Source of the DNA: Cupriavidus neocaledonicus
GTDB taxonomy: Bacteria > Pseudomonadota > Gammaproteobacteria > Burkholderiales > Burkholderiaceae
DNA: 64,000 nt
Assembly: GCF_000372525.1 (NCBI RefSeq)
Contig: NZ_AQUR01000106.1
Location: forward strand, 1 to 64,000
Direction: 5' to 3'
Shown: one piece after another, positions 25,636 through 33,916 of the stretch
How positions within the stretch are numbered: position 1 is the first letter of the stretch
Layout: each line of letters begins with the position of its first letter
The notes under the pieces: generated by a model
What the model saw: only the letters and a program-made list of their open reading frames with translations
The model's database searches: none
What the model was told of the DNA's origin: nothing
Translations under genes and position numbers: made by a program

Positions 25636-26610
25636 ATGAAAGCATTGATCAAAACTGCGTGTCGTGCGGCCATCGCGGCTTCGGCCCTGGCCTCAGGCAT
25701 CGCCATGGCAGCCTACCCGGACAAGCCTGTGCGCATTGTTGTGCCATATCCGCCGGGTGGCGCATCCGATACGACCGCGCGTGTGCTGAGCGAAAAACTG
25801 AAGGAGGTTACCGGTGCCACGTTTGTGGTCGAGAACCGGCCCGGCGCAAACGGAAATATCGCCGCCGAGATGGTGGCCAAATCGCCGGCAGATGGCTATA
25901 CGCTGCTGATGGCGAACGTCGGCCCGAATGCCATCAGCCAGTCGATCTACCCGCACCTCGGCTACGACGTCAACAAGAGTTTCGCCCCGATCGGGCAAAC
26001 CACCACGGTGCCGATCGTCCTGGTGGCCGGACCGAAGGTCAAGGCGGCGGACATCAAGGGGCTGGTGGCAGAAGTCAAGGCCAACCCGGGCAAGTACACC
26101 TTTGCCTCGGCTGGCAATGGCTCCTCCAATCACCTGGTGGGCGAGATGTTCAACGCCGGGCTGAAGACGGACATGATGCACGTGCCCTATAAGGGCGATG
26201 GCCCGGCTCTGACCGATGTGATGGCCGGGCAGGTGTCCATGATGTTCACTACGGCCGTCGCTGCACGTCCGTTCGTGAGCGGAGGCAAGCTCAGGCTCAT
26301 CGCAGTGGCAAGCAAGAAGCGAGTGCCTGCGTTTCCCAATGCACCGACGATCGATGAATCCGTGCTGAAGGGATTCGACGCCTCTTCCTGGGGCGGTCTC
26401 GTTGCACCTGCCGGAACTTCGCCAGAAATCATCAGGCAACTGAGTGGGGCACTGATGAAGGTGCTTGCCATGCCGGAAGTGAAGAGCCAGCTGGCGACGC
26501 TTGGTGCCGAAGTGGTGGCAACCGGGCCCGATGAGTTTGCACGCTATATCAAGAGCGAAGCCGACAAGTGGGGCGCTGTCGCGAAGTCGGCAAACGTGGT
26601 CGCTGAATAA
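25636..26610 (+). CDS. Bug/TctC-family periplasmic receptor
   Basis: A 324-residue Bug protein with a Sec signal peptide (residues 1-25, ending IAMAAYP) and mature motifs YPDKPVRIVVPYPPGGASD, ENRPGANGN, ADGYTLLMANVGPNAIS, ASAGNGSSNHLVGEMF and HVPYKGDGPALTD. It is the last gene of the operon, 23 bp after the dehydratase, and probably captures the sugar acid handled by the operon. It is most like the receptor at 37260-38243 (shared LMAN.GPNAI and YKGD.P motifs), so the two may recognise related ligands. Confidence 0.93.
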   Translation: MKALIKTACRAAIAASALASGIAMAAYPDKPVRIVVPYPPGGASDTTARVLSEKLKEVTGATFVVENRPGANGNIAAEMVAKSPADGYTLLMANVGPNAISQSIYPHLGYDVNKSFAPIGQTTTVPIVLVAGPKVKAADIKGLVAEVKANPGKYTFASAGNGSSNHLVGEMFNAGLKTDMMHVPYKGDGPALTDVMAGQVSMMFTTAVAARPFVSGGKLRLIAVASKKRVPAFPNAPTIDESVLKGFDASSWGGLVAPAGTSPEIIRQLSGALMKVLAMPEVKSQLATLGAEVVATGPDEFARYIKSEADKWGAVAKSANVVAE

Positions 26611-26626
26611 GCCAGCCCGGAATGTG

Positions 26627-26664
26627 ATCGGCCCTTGAGACCTCGTCTGGTCTCAGGGGCCGAT
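26627..26664 (+). terminator. Long hairpin after the Bug gene
   Basis: ATCGGCCCTTGAGACC and GGTCTCAGGGGCCGAT pair over 16 positions with one G-T pair and a six-base loop, 17 bp after the Bug stop codon. No strong T-run follows. A second hairpin with a T-run lies 70 bp on. Confidence 0.6.
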
Positions 26665-26734
26665 TGCGTTTGTCCCGTCGCGCAGTACGGGACTGCGGCA
26701 AGCGGTGCGGAAAGAGGAAGCGGCAAGCAGAAGA

Positions 26735-26765
26735 CCCTGCAAACATCATTGCAGGGCATTTTTTT
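26735..26765 (+). terminator. Rho-independent terminator
   Basis: CCCTGCAA-acatca-TTGCAGGG is a perfect 8-bp stem followed by CATTTTTTT, a textbook intrinsic terminator in the rightward direction. It is the second of two hairpins ending the LacI-region operon. Confidence 0.85.
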
Positions 26766-26888
26766 GGGGATCGCGCCTGATTCCTGGCCGGTCAGGGAAT
26801 CTCTGACGCCGCTTCGGGCAGGCTTGCGCACACGGTGCGCTGCCAACGTCCGCCGACAGATTCGGGCGGATCAACAAAAATCCCGCCG
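26766..26888. other. Non-coding stretch between terminator and IS remnant
   Basis: I see no gene, repeat or strong secondary structure here. It ends with the left copy of the GAGGTA direct repeat that flanks the IS remnant. Confidence 0.4.
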
Positions 26889-26894
26889 GAGGTA
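26889..26894. repeat. Left target-site duplication of the IS remnant
   Basis: GAGGTA here is repeated at 27116-27121, directly outside the two inverted repeats. Six bases is slightly longer than the usual 3-5 for IS3 elements; the boundary may be off by a base. Confidence 0.7.
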
Positions 26895-27115
26895 TGAACT
26901 GACCCCAAGAAGTTGGACAGCTAAGACGGTGGGCTAAGCCATGGAGGGCTGATTCCTGTATTGCACAGGACTCAGCCCTTTTAGTTTGGTCCTGATACGG
27001 TGGTGGTAACAGTCAAATAGCGCTCGACGACCCGGCGCTTGAACTTCTCATCGTACTTCGCCATGAAAAACACCCCAAAGGTTGGATCGGTGTCCAACCT
27101 TTGGGGTGCAGTTCA
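26895..27115 (-). mobile_element. Internally deleted IS3-family element (IS150-like), 221 bp
   Basis: Both terminal inverted repeats are present: TGAACTGACCCCAAGAAG... at the left end and the reverse complement TGAACTGCACCCCAAAGG... at the right end, both continuing into TTGGACA. Reading leftward from 27064, the first codons give MAKYDEKFKRRVVERYL, the start of an IS3 OrfA. Within 60 bp the DNA switches to the last codons of OrfB (YHHRIRTKLKGLSPVQYRNQP, stop at 26934). About 1 kb of transposase sequence is therefore missing. GAGGTA flanks both ends (26889-26894 and 27116-27121) as a target duplication. The right end also forms a 14-bp hairpin (27073-27106). It cannot move by itself. Confidence 0.9.
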
Positions 27116-27121
27116 GAGGTA
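27116..27121. repeat. Right target-site duplication of the IS remnant
   Basis: GAGGTA, the partner of the copy at 26889-26894. Confidence 0.7.
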
Positions 27122-27155
27122 CGGCGGGATCTTGAAGCATGCACGCGGACCTGAG

Positions 27156-27183
27156 CGTGTCCGCTACCGTGCGGACACGTTTT
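27156..27183. terminator. Hairpin after the leftward Bug gene
   Basis: CGTGTCCGC-taccgt-GCGGACACG is a perfect 9-bp stem with a six-base loop, 12 bp beyond the stop of the leftward operon. The TTTT run is on the rightward side, so it would also block transcription coming from the IS side. Confidence 0.6.
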
Positions 27184-27194
27184 CGACGCAGCCG

Positions 27195-28193
27195 TTACTC
27201 CAATGAGACGTTCGCATCGCGGACCACGCTTCCCCATTTCTGGATCTCGGCTTCCACGAGTGTGGCGAATTTGGTCGGGGAGCTACCCACGACCTCCACG
27301 CCCTGTTCGCGGAATCGCTTCACGATGTCCGGATCGGCCAGGGCCTTCGCGATTTCCTGGTTGAGCTTCTGGACGATCTCCTTTGGCGTGCCAGCGGGTG
27401 CCTGAATGCCGAACCAGACGTTGACCTCGTAGCCGGGCACCCCCGATTCAGCGACGGTCGGAACGTTTGGCAGCAGCGTGGATCGCTGCTGACCGGTGAC
27501 GGCTACGGGCTTGAACTTGCCGGCTCGGATCTGGTTCATCACATTGGGCAAGTTGTCGAACAGCACATCGATTTCACCGCCGAGCAGGGCGGCAACAGCC
27601 GGGCCACTGCCTTTATACGGGACGTGCGTCAGCCTGGTACCGGTCATCTTCTCGAAGAGTTCCATCGACAGATGATTGGAGGAACCGGACCCAGTGGAGC
27701 CGTAGTTCAGCTTGCCGGGATTCTTCCTTGCAAAATCAACCATGTCCTTGACGGTCGCAAGCCCAAGGTCGTTTCGCGCCACCAGCACGTTCTGGGTGCT
27801 GGCAGCCCAGATGACCGGAGCAAAATCCTTGGTCGCGTTGTAGGGAAGCTTCGTGCCGTACAACGCGGGAAGTGCGGCGAACGGCAGCGGCGTAATCAGC
27901 AACGTGTAGCCATCGGGGGCGGCTTTCGCAACCATCGAATTGCCGATCAATGTGTTGCCTCCGGGTCGATTGTCAACGACCACCGGTTGCTTCCAGAGCT
28001 TGGTCAGCTTCTCGCCCACGGTGCGCGCGAGCGTGTCGTTGAAGCCGCCGGGGGTATATGGCACGACGATGCGAATGGGCTTGTCCGGGTACGCATCGCT
28101 CGTAGCGCCCATGGCGCCACCGAAGGCGGTGGCGCCGACGGCGCCCGCCAGGGATGACAGAATCCATTTGCACGCGGTTCTTCTGCTAGGCAT
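27195..28193 (-). CDS. Bug/TctC-family periplasmic receptor
   Basis: A 332-residue Bug protein. The ATG at 28193 follows GAAGGAGACAAAG; in-frame ATGs further upstream lack a site. The signal peptide (SRRTACKWILSSLAGAVGATAFGG) again begins with twin arginines. Mature motifs are YPDKPIRIVVPYTPGGFND, DNRPGGNTL, PDGYTLLITPLPFAALP, GSTGSGSSNHLSMELFEKM and HVPYKGSGPAVAA. It is the last gene of the seven-gene leftward sugar-acid operon and probably binds its substrate. Confidence 0.93.
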   Translation of the reverse strand: MPSRRTACKWILSSLAGAVGATAFGGAMGATSDAYPDKPIRIVVPYTPGGFNDTLARTVGEKLTKLWKQPVVVDNRPGGNTLIGNSMVAKAAPDGYTLLITPLPFAALPALYGTKLPYNATKDFAPVIWAASTQNVLVARNDLGLATVKDMVDFARKNPGKLNYGSTGSGSSNHLSMELFEKMTGTRLTHVPYKGSGPAVAALLGGEIDVLFDNLPNVMNQIRAGKFKPVAVTGQQRSTLLPNVPTVAESGVPGYEVNVWFGIQAPAGTPKEIVQKLNQEIAKALADPDIVKRFREQGVEVVGSSPTKFATLVEAEIQKWGSVVRDANVSLE

Positions 28194-28252
28194 CTTTGTC
28201 TCCTTCACCATCTTTTGTATGGGGTGGATCAGTGTCTGCTGAGCGGATTTGC

Positions 28253-29401
28253 TCAGAACTTGACGACGTAACCGGGGCCGTCGATCGACGGGTACTGCTT
28301 GAAGATGTCCTCGTCGACTTCGACGCCCAGGCCCGGTGCTTCCGGCGGGACCACGCAACCATCCCTGCCGATTTCGAAGGTCTTGCCGAACATGTCGCGG
28401 AAGGGATTGAACTGCGAAACGCAGGCTTCGAAGTAGCCGGCGTTCTCGGTTGCCGCGAGGAAATGCAGCGTCGCGGCATGATTGAGGCCGGTAGCGGAGC
28501 TGTGGGCGTGGATGGGGATGCGGAAGGCCGAGGCCATGGCGGCGATGCGCATGCCTTCCGTAATGCCGCCCGTCTTGGACAGGTCGGGTTGCCAGACCTG
28601 GACTGCCCCGGCTTCCAGCAGTTGCGCAAACTCGAACCGCATGAAGTGATTCTCGCCGGCCGCGAGCGGGACGACCGGGGAAATCCGGGCAGCCTCGCGA
28701 TACGAAGCGAAATCGTTGCAGGCGAATGGTTCCTCGAGCCAGCCCGCCTGGATTTCCGCCAGCACAGGCATGACACGGCGCACGTCGGCGATCGTGTAGG
28801 CCGTATTGGCATCGGTCAGGATGTCGACGTCAGCGCCGAGCACGCGGCGCACATGGCGTACGCGCTCGATATCCGCCTTGACCGAGTCGCCGATGCGCAG
28901 CTTGACGGCCTGGTAGCCCTGTTCGATATAGGACTGGGCCTCTTCGGCCAGCGACGCCGCGGGCTGGTATCCGAGCGCGATGCCGCCGGCATAGGCCGGA
29001 ATGCGTCGACGCGAGCCGCCCAGCAGCTTGTAGAGCGGCATCTTCGCCGCCTTGCCGCGGATATCCCAGAGTGCCATGTCGATGCCCGAATGCGCCAGCG
29101 CGGCGCCGGCGCCAAGACCATGGCTGGAGAACTGCATGCGGTGCACGCGCTGCCAGATGCCGACCACGTCCGTGGCGTCCATGCCAACCAGCAGCGGCGA
29201 CAGCGTGTTGTGAATCAGGCTGGTGATGGCGCCCGGACTGCGCCCGGGATGCGACTCGCCATAGCCCACGATGCCTTCGGATGTCTCAACGCGGATGATG
29301 ATCGCGTCACGCTTGAGCGTACTGCCCACGCCCATGGTGACCGTTTTGCCTTCGGGCAGACGATAGGACAGGGGGATTGCGGTAATGCGGGTGATCTTCA
29401 T
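28253..29401 (-). CDS. Enolase-superfamily dehydratase/racemase (mandelate racemase-like)
   Basis: A 382-residue enolase-superfamily enzyme with a capping N-terminal domain and TIM barrel. Visible active-site residues are Lys167-x-Arg169 (VKLRIG), metal ligands Asp197 (LTDANTAY), Glu223/224 (WLEEPF) and Glu250 (AAGENHF), then Asp273 (QPDLSKTGGI) and His298/His300 (PIHAHSS). A His-Asp dyad of this type marks the mandelate racemase subgroup, whose members mainly dehydrate sugar acids. The KxR motif in place of KxK is less common. It overlaps the upstream dehydrogenase by ATGA. The sugar acid is not identifiable. Confidence 0.9.
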   Translation of the reverse strand: MKITRITAIPLSYRLPEGKTVTMGVGSTLKRDAIIIRVETSEGIVGYGESHPGRSPGAITSLIHNTLSPLLVGMDATDVVGIWQRVHRMQFSSHGLGAGAALAHSGIDMALWDIRGKAAKMPLYKLLGGSRRRIPAYAGGIALGYQPAASLAEEAQSYIEQGYQAVKLRIGDSVKADIERVRHVRRVLGADVDILTDANTAYTIADVRRVMPVLAEIQAGWLEEPFACNDFASYREAARISPVVPLAAGENHFMRFEFAQLLEAGAVQVWQPDLSKTGGITEGMRIAAMASAFRIPIHAHSSATGLNHAATLHFLAATENAGYFEACVSQFNPFRDMFGKTFEIGRDGCVVPPEAPGLGVEVDEDIFKQYPSIDGPGYVVKF

Positions 29402-30411
29402 TGCATTGTCTCCTGGTTGTCAGCGTTGAATTCGGGGTTGACGATGTTGCGCGGTCGTTCGCCTCGCAGCAGGGCGAGCATCGTGTCGGCGGCGGCCAGC
29501 CCCATGGCCATGGAGGCGTGCTGGGTCAGGCCGGCGATATGCGGTGTCAAAAGGACGTTCTGCAGGTCCCGAAGCGGGCTGTCGTCCGGAAGCGGATGTT
29601 GTTCAAATACATCGAGTACGGCGCCGCCTATGGTGCCGCTGCGCAATGCGTCGACCAGGTCCGCCTGCCGGATGATGGCGCCCCGTGCCACATTGACGAG
29701 CACCGTAGTCGGACGCGCATGCGCCAAAAGCGTCTTGTTCACCATGCCTCTTGTTGCTGCGGTAAGCGGGCACGCGATTACGATGTAGTCGCTATGGGCA
29801 AACAAGGCGGAAAGTTCCGCCGGGGCGACGTGCGGCGGGAGCCTGGATGGTGTCAACGTATGCGCAAGCAGCTTCATGCCGAAGCCCGCGCCTGCGATCT
29901 CCGCGACCCGGCGCCCGATGGCCCCGAAGCCAATGATTCCGAGCGTGGAGCCGCGCAGCTCCCTGGATTGCCCTGCCGCGATCGTGCGGCGGTTCCAGTC
30001 GCCCTTGCGCACGGCATCGTCGAAGGCTGCCAGCCGCCTGGTCATTGCGAGCATGGCGGATACCGCAAATTCGGCAACGGCGTTCGAGTTCGTGTCCGGC
30101 GTATTGGCCACCGGGATGCCGTGAGCCGTGGCGCGGTCTACCGGAATGAAATCCACGCCAACACCATGACGAACGACGGCGCGAAGACGATGCCCGCGCT
30201 CGAACAGATCGCCAGGGAGCTGTCGCCGTACGATCAGGCCGTCAACCTGCGCAATGCGATCTCGCAACGCTTGATCACTGGCCGCGCCGATCAGTCCTGG
30301 CGGCAGTAACTCGACGTCGGCGTCAGCCGCCAGGCGAGCATGCGCCTCCGGGACGATGGCATCGGTCAGCAGCACAAGCGGGCGACGCGCGACCGCGGCG
30401 GCTTGTGTCAT
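29398..30411 (-). CDS. D-isomer-specific 2-hydroxyacid dehydrogenase
   Basis: A 337-residue NAD-dependent dehydrogenase: NAD-binding LGIIGFGAIGRRVAEIA near residues 155-171, the Arg in NVARGAII, a Glu in the VLDVFEQHPLP region, and the catalytic His in LLTPHIAGLT. The family interconverts D-2-hydroxy and 2-keto acids. It overlaps both neighbours by four bases (ATGA), so it is tightly coupled within the operon. A second member of the family starts the same operon at 34900. Confidence 0.92.
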   Translation of the reverse strand: MTQAAAVARRPLVLLTDAIVPEAHARLAADADVELLPPGLIGAASDQALRDRIAQVDGLIVRRQLPGDLFERGHRLRAVVRHGVGVDFIPVDRATAHGIPVANTPDTNSNAVAEFAVSAMLAMTRRLAAFDDAVRKGDWNRRTIAAGQSRELRGSTLGIIGFGAIGRRVAEIAGAGFGMKLLAHTLTPSRLPPHVAPAELSALFAHSDYIVIACPLTAATRGMVNKTLLAHARPTTVLVNVARGAIIRQADLVDALRSGTIGGAVLDVFEQHPLPDDSPLRDLQNVLLTPHIAGLTQHASMAMGLAAADTMLALLRGERPRNIVNPEFNADNQETMQ

Positions 30412-31484
30412 GCGAGCACCGCCCTGGCGATTTCGGCGCCCATTTCCTGTGTAGTGGCCCTTCCACCCAGGTCGGGCGTCAGTACGCGATCGGGATGCGT
30501 CAGGACAGTTTCGATGGCCTTCATGATCGCGGCCGCTGCCTTGGGCTGACCGAGGTGTTCCAGCATCATGGCCCCAGACCAGATCTGCCCGATGGGATTC
30601 GCGATGCCTTGTCCGGCGATGTCCGGGGCGGAGCCATGCACCGGTTCGAACATCGACGGATATTTCCGCTCCGGGTTGATGTTTGCGCTCGGCGCCACGG
30701 CGATCGTTCCCGTGATGCCGGGGCCGAGATCGGAGAGGATGTCGCCGAACAGGTTCGATCCGACCACGACGTCGAAGCGCTCCGGGGACATCGCGAACCG
30801 CGCTGCCAGGATATCGATGTGGTACTGGTCGGTGCGGATGTCCGGATAGTCGGCACCCACTGCGGCAAACCGCTCGTCCCAGTAGGGCATGGAATGGAAG
30901 ATGCCATTGGACTTGGTGGCCGATGTCACATGATTCCGGCCGAGCTTCCTGGCGAGATCAAACGCATAGCGCATGATCCGATCGGTTCCGCGACGGGTGA
31001 AAATGGCCTCCTGCGTGACGAACTCATGTTCCGTGCCGGCGAACATGCGGCCGCCAACTTGCGAGTATTCGCCTTCGGTGTTCTCGCGCACGATCCAGAA
31101 GTCGATGTCGCCGGGCTTCTTGTTGGCGAGCGGGCAGGGCACCCCGGGCAGAAGCCGGACCGGTCGCAGGTTCACGTACTGGTCGAATTCGCGGCGGATC
31201 GGGATGAGGAGGTTCCACAGTGATACGTGGTCCGGCACGCCGGGGAAACCGACTGCGCCGAGAAAGATGGCGTCAGAGTCGCGTAGCCGCTCGATGCCAT
31301 CGGACGGCATCATGCTTCCCTGGGCGTGGTAGCGGGCGCAGCTCCAGTCATGGGTCGTGAAGGCGAGCGTGAAGCCGAACTTAGCGCTCGCGGCTTCCAG
31401 GACCCGGATGCCTTCGGGGACCACTTCGTTGCCAATGCCGTCGCCTGGAATGACGGCAATCCTGTATTGCTGGTTTGTGATCAT
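30408..31484 (-). CDS. Tartrate/D-malate dehydrogenase (isocitrate/isopropylmalate dehydrogenase family)
   Basis: A 358-residue beta-decarboxylating dehydrogenase: IPGDGIGNEVVPEG at the N-terminus, VNLRPVRLLPGVPCPL, the ENTEGEYS substrate loop, SNLFGDILSDLGPGITG with metal-binding aspartates, and EPVHGSAPDIAGQGIANPIG. These match TtuC/DmlA (tartrate and D-malate dehydrogenases) better than LeuB. The ATG at 31484 follows GGAAACCGACACC; the in-frame ATG at 31505 lacks a ribosome site. It may oxidise and decarboxylate a tartrate- or malate-like intermediate. Confidence 0.9.
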   Translation of the reverse strand: MITNQQYRIAVIPGDGIGNEVVPEGIRVLEAASAKFGFTLAFTTHDWSCARYHAQGSMMPSDGIERLRDSDAIFLGAVGFPGVPDHVSLWNLLIPIRREFDQYVNLRPVRLLPGVPCPLANKKPGDIDFWIVRENTEGEYSQVGGRMFAGTEHEFVTQEAIFTRRGTDRIMRYAFDLARKLGRNHVTSATKSNGIFHSMPYWDERFAAVGADYPDIRTDQYHIDILAARFAMSPERFDVVVGSNLFGDILSDLGPGITGTIAVAPSANINPERKYPSMFEPVHGSAPDIAGQGIANPIGQIWSGAMMLEHLGQPKAAAAIMKAIETVLTHPDRVLTPDLGGRATTQEMGAEIARAVLA

Positions 31485-31504
31485 GGTGTCGGTTTCCGGG
31501 ACCA

Positions 31505-32389
31505 TCAGCGAAAGGAGGCCGGCTCGGCCAGCAGTGCGACAAGCTCCGGCACGGTGCCATGGGGCCGTTGGTCATAGGCGCCGGCGTAGGTCTCGCGGAT
31601 CGCTGACGCGGTCGCATGACTGGCGCCAGCTTCGCTCGCCATGGTGTCGTAGTAGGTCATGTCCTTCAGCGCGTTGGAGATGGTGAAGCGGAACCCGGAG
31701 CTGTCGCCCCGCTCAATGAAGGGACGCAGGCGTTCCAGGATGACACCGGCGCCGCCGCCCTTGGCCAGTACATCGACAAGGATTTCGGGACGGACATCCG
31801 CGCGTGCTGCGCAGGCGGCAGCCTCTGCCAGGACTGCGGAGAAACCGAGAGACACGAAGTTGTGCAGCAGCTTGAGCCGGTGTCCGGCACCGACAGGCCC
31901 GGCGAAGGTGATGTTTTCGGCGAAGCTCTGCAGCAGTGGCAGGCATTCCTGGTAAAGCGACGCGTCGCCGCCGACGATCAGGTTGAGTCGCCCCTCGGCG
32001 GCTTCTTTGGGCGTACGCGTCATTGGCGCGTCCATGAACCTGCCACCGGCCTTGTGCACGGCGGCGGCGATGCGCTCGGTCGAAGAGGGAATCGCCGTCG
32101 AGCAATCGATGACCACGGTACCGGGCCGCAGGGCGCTGAGGAGGCCTTGGGCGCTGAAAAGCACTTCCTCGACCTCGGGGGATCCGGTAACGCAGAGAAT
32201 GACGATGTCGACCTGGCCCGCGAGTTCCGGGATAGCCGGTACGGATTTCGCCCCCGCCTTCAGCAATGCGTCGAGTGGCTGATTGCCTGGATGTTCGAGG
32301 ACCACCAGCGGATAACCATGCTTTGCCACATTCGTCGCGATGCCATGGCCCATCATGCCAATGCCGATCATGCCCACTGTTTTCTTCAT
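31505..32389 (-). CDS. 3-hydroxyisobutyrate dehydrogenase-family oxidoreductase (tartronate semialdehyde reductase-like)
   Basis: A 294-residue beta-hydroxyacid dehydrogenase: Rossmann motif MIGIGMMGHGIA at residues 7-18, DCSTAIPSSTERIAA, the substrate motif DAPMTRTPKEAAEG, and a catalytic lysine in GAGHRLKLLHNF. The start follows CAGGAGACAGCATC. Family members reduce tartronate or succinate semialdehydes or oxidise 3-hydroxyisobutyrate. With the aldehyde dehydrogenase next to it, it could process a semialdehyde formed from the sugar acid. Confidence 0.9.
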   Translation of the reverse strand: MKKTVGMIGIGMMGHGIATNVAKHGYPLVVLEHPGNQPLDALLKAGAKSVPAIPELAGQVDIVILCVTGSPEVEEVLFSAQGLLSALRPGTVVIDCSTAIPSSTERIAAAVHKAGGRFMDAPMTRTPKEAAEGRLNLIVGGDASLYQECLPLLQSFAENITFAGPVGAGHRLKLLHNFVSLGFSAVLAEAAACAARADVRPEILVDVLAKGGGAGVILERLRPFIERGDSSGFRFTISNALKDMTYYDTMASEAGASHATASAIRETYAGAYDQRPHGTVPELVALLAEPASFR

Positions 32390-32418
32390 GATGCTGTCTC
32401 CTGTCGTTGTCTCGCGGC

Positions 32419-33879
32419 TCAGCGCAATGCCAGGCCGCCAGCGCAGATGTACTTGACCTCGATGTAGTCCTCGATGCCGTATTTGGATCCCTCCCGGCCG
32501 ATGCCCGACTCCTTCACACCGCCGAACGGGGCGACCTCGGTGGAGATCAGTCCCTCGTTCAGGCCCACGATGCCGCATTCGAGCGCTTCTGCCACGCGCC
32601 AGGAGCGCGCGTAGTCGGTGGTGTAGAAATAGGCAGCCAGTCCGAAGGGCGTGTCATTGGCCATGGCGACGGCTTCTTCCTCGGTCTTGAAGCGGATCAG
32701 GGGGGCCACCGGGCCGAAGGTCTCCTCGTTCATGAGCTTCGCCTTCGGCGACACGTCCGTGAGGATCGTCGGCTTGAAGAAGCGGCCGCCGAGGGCGTGG
32801 GCCCTGCCGCCGGTGAATACCTGAGCACCCAGAGAGACGGCGTCGAAGATGTGTTCGCGAACCTTCTCGATCGCCGCGTCGTCAATCAGCGGTCCGAGAT
32901 CCACGCCCGGTGTCATGCCATCGCCGACGACCTGAGCTTCCACTGCGATCCTGAGCTTCTCTGCGAACGTGTCGTAGACGCCGTCCTGGACGAAGATGCG
33001 GTTGGCGCAGACGCAGGTCTGACCGGCATTGCGAAACTTCGAGGCCATCACGCCGGCGACGGCAGCGTCGAGGTCGGCGTCGTCGAAGATGAGGAATGGC
33101 GCGTTGCCGCCCAGTTCCATGGAAACCTTCTTCACCGTACCGGCGCATTGCTCGAGGAGAGTCTTGCCGACGTCGGTGGAGCCCGTGAACGACAGCTTGC
33201 GCACGACGGGGCTCGATGTGAGCTCACGCCCCACAACGGAGGCGGAACCAGTGACCACATTCAGTACCCCGTCGGGGATTCCCGCTTCCCTGGCCAGTGC
33301 GGCGAGCGCCAGCGCAGAGAAGGGCGTGGCCGAGGCAGGCTTGATCACGATCGTGCAGCCTGCAGCCAGGGCGGCGCCTGCCTTGCGGGTGATCATCGCA
33401 TTCGGGAAATTCCACGGGGTGATGGCGGCGACGACGCCGACGGGCTGCTTGATGACGAGGATGCGGCGGTCCGATGACGGCGCGGGAATCACATCGCCAT
33501 AGATCCGGCGTGCTTCTTCCGAGAACCATTCAATAAAGCCGGACCCGTAGGCAATCTCGCCACGCGATTCTTTCAGCGGTTTGCCTTGCTCAAGCGTGAG
33601 GATCGTTGCCAGGTCCTCCTGGTTGGCCATGCAGAGATCGAACCATCGACGCAGCAGGCGGCTGCGTTCGCGCGAGCTGGTCGCGCGCCATGCCGGAAGG
33701 GCGCGGTCCGCCGCGGCGATGGCTGCCTGGACGTCTGCCGCCGTCATGCGGGGCACGGTACCGAGCTGCTGCCCCGTTGCAGGATTCGTGACGGGCACCA
33801 CTTCGCCGTCAGCAGCGTCTACCCATTGGCCATTCACGTGGCACTGTTGGCGGAAGAGAGAAGGATTCTGGATCTGCAT
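32419..33879 (-). CDS. NAD(P)-dependent aldehyde dehydrogenase, succinate-semialdehyde dehydrogenase type
   Basis: A 486-residue aldehyde dehydrogenase with catalytic Glu255 (MELGGNAP) and Cys289 (NAGQTCVCANR), the cofactor segment TPWNFPNAM...IKPASATP, and FTGSTDVGK. It resembles GabD and related semialdehyde dehydrogenases along its length. The ATG at 33879 follows GGAGTTCCTTTTC; the frame is open upstream but that part is antisense-like. It probably oxidises an aldehyde acid released in the pathway. Confidence 0.93.
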   Translation of the reverse strand: MQIQNPSLFRQQCHVNGQWVDAADGEVVPVTNPATGQQLGTVPRMTAADVQAAIAAADRALPAWRATSSRERSRLLRRWFDLCMANQEDLATILTLEQGKPLKESRGEIAYGSGFIEWFSEEARRIYGDVIPAPSSDRRILVIKQPVGVVAAITPWNFPNAMITRKAGAALAAGCTIVIKPASATPFSALALAALAREAGIPDGVLNVVTGSASVVGRELTSSPVVRKLSFTGSTDVGKTLLEQCAGTVKKVSMELGGNAPFLIFDDADLDAAVAGVMASKFRNAGQTCVCANRIFVQDGVYDTFAEKLRIAVEAQVVGDGMTPGVDLGPLIDDAAIEKVREHIFDAVSLGAQVFTGGRAHALGGRFFKPTILTDVSPKAKLMNEETFGPVAPLIRFKTEEEAVAMANDTPFGLAAYFYTTDYARSWRVAEALECGIVGLNEGLISTEVAPFGGVKESGIGREGSKYGIEDYIEVKYICAGGLALR

Positions 33880-33916
33880 GAAAAGGAACTCCGGTCGCTT
33901 TGACTTGAGGGGGGAA

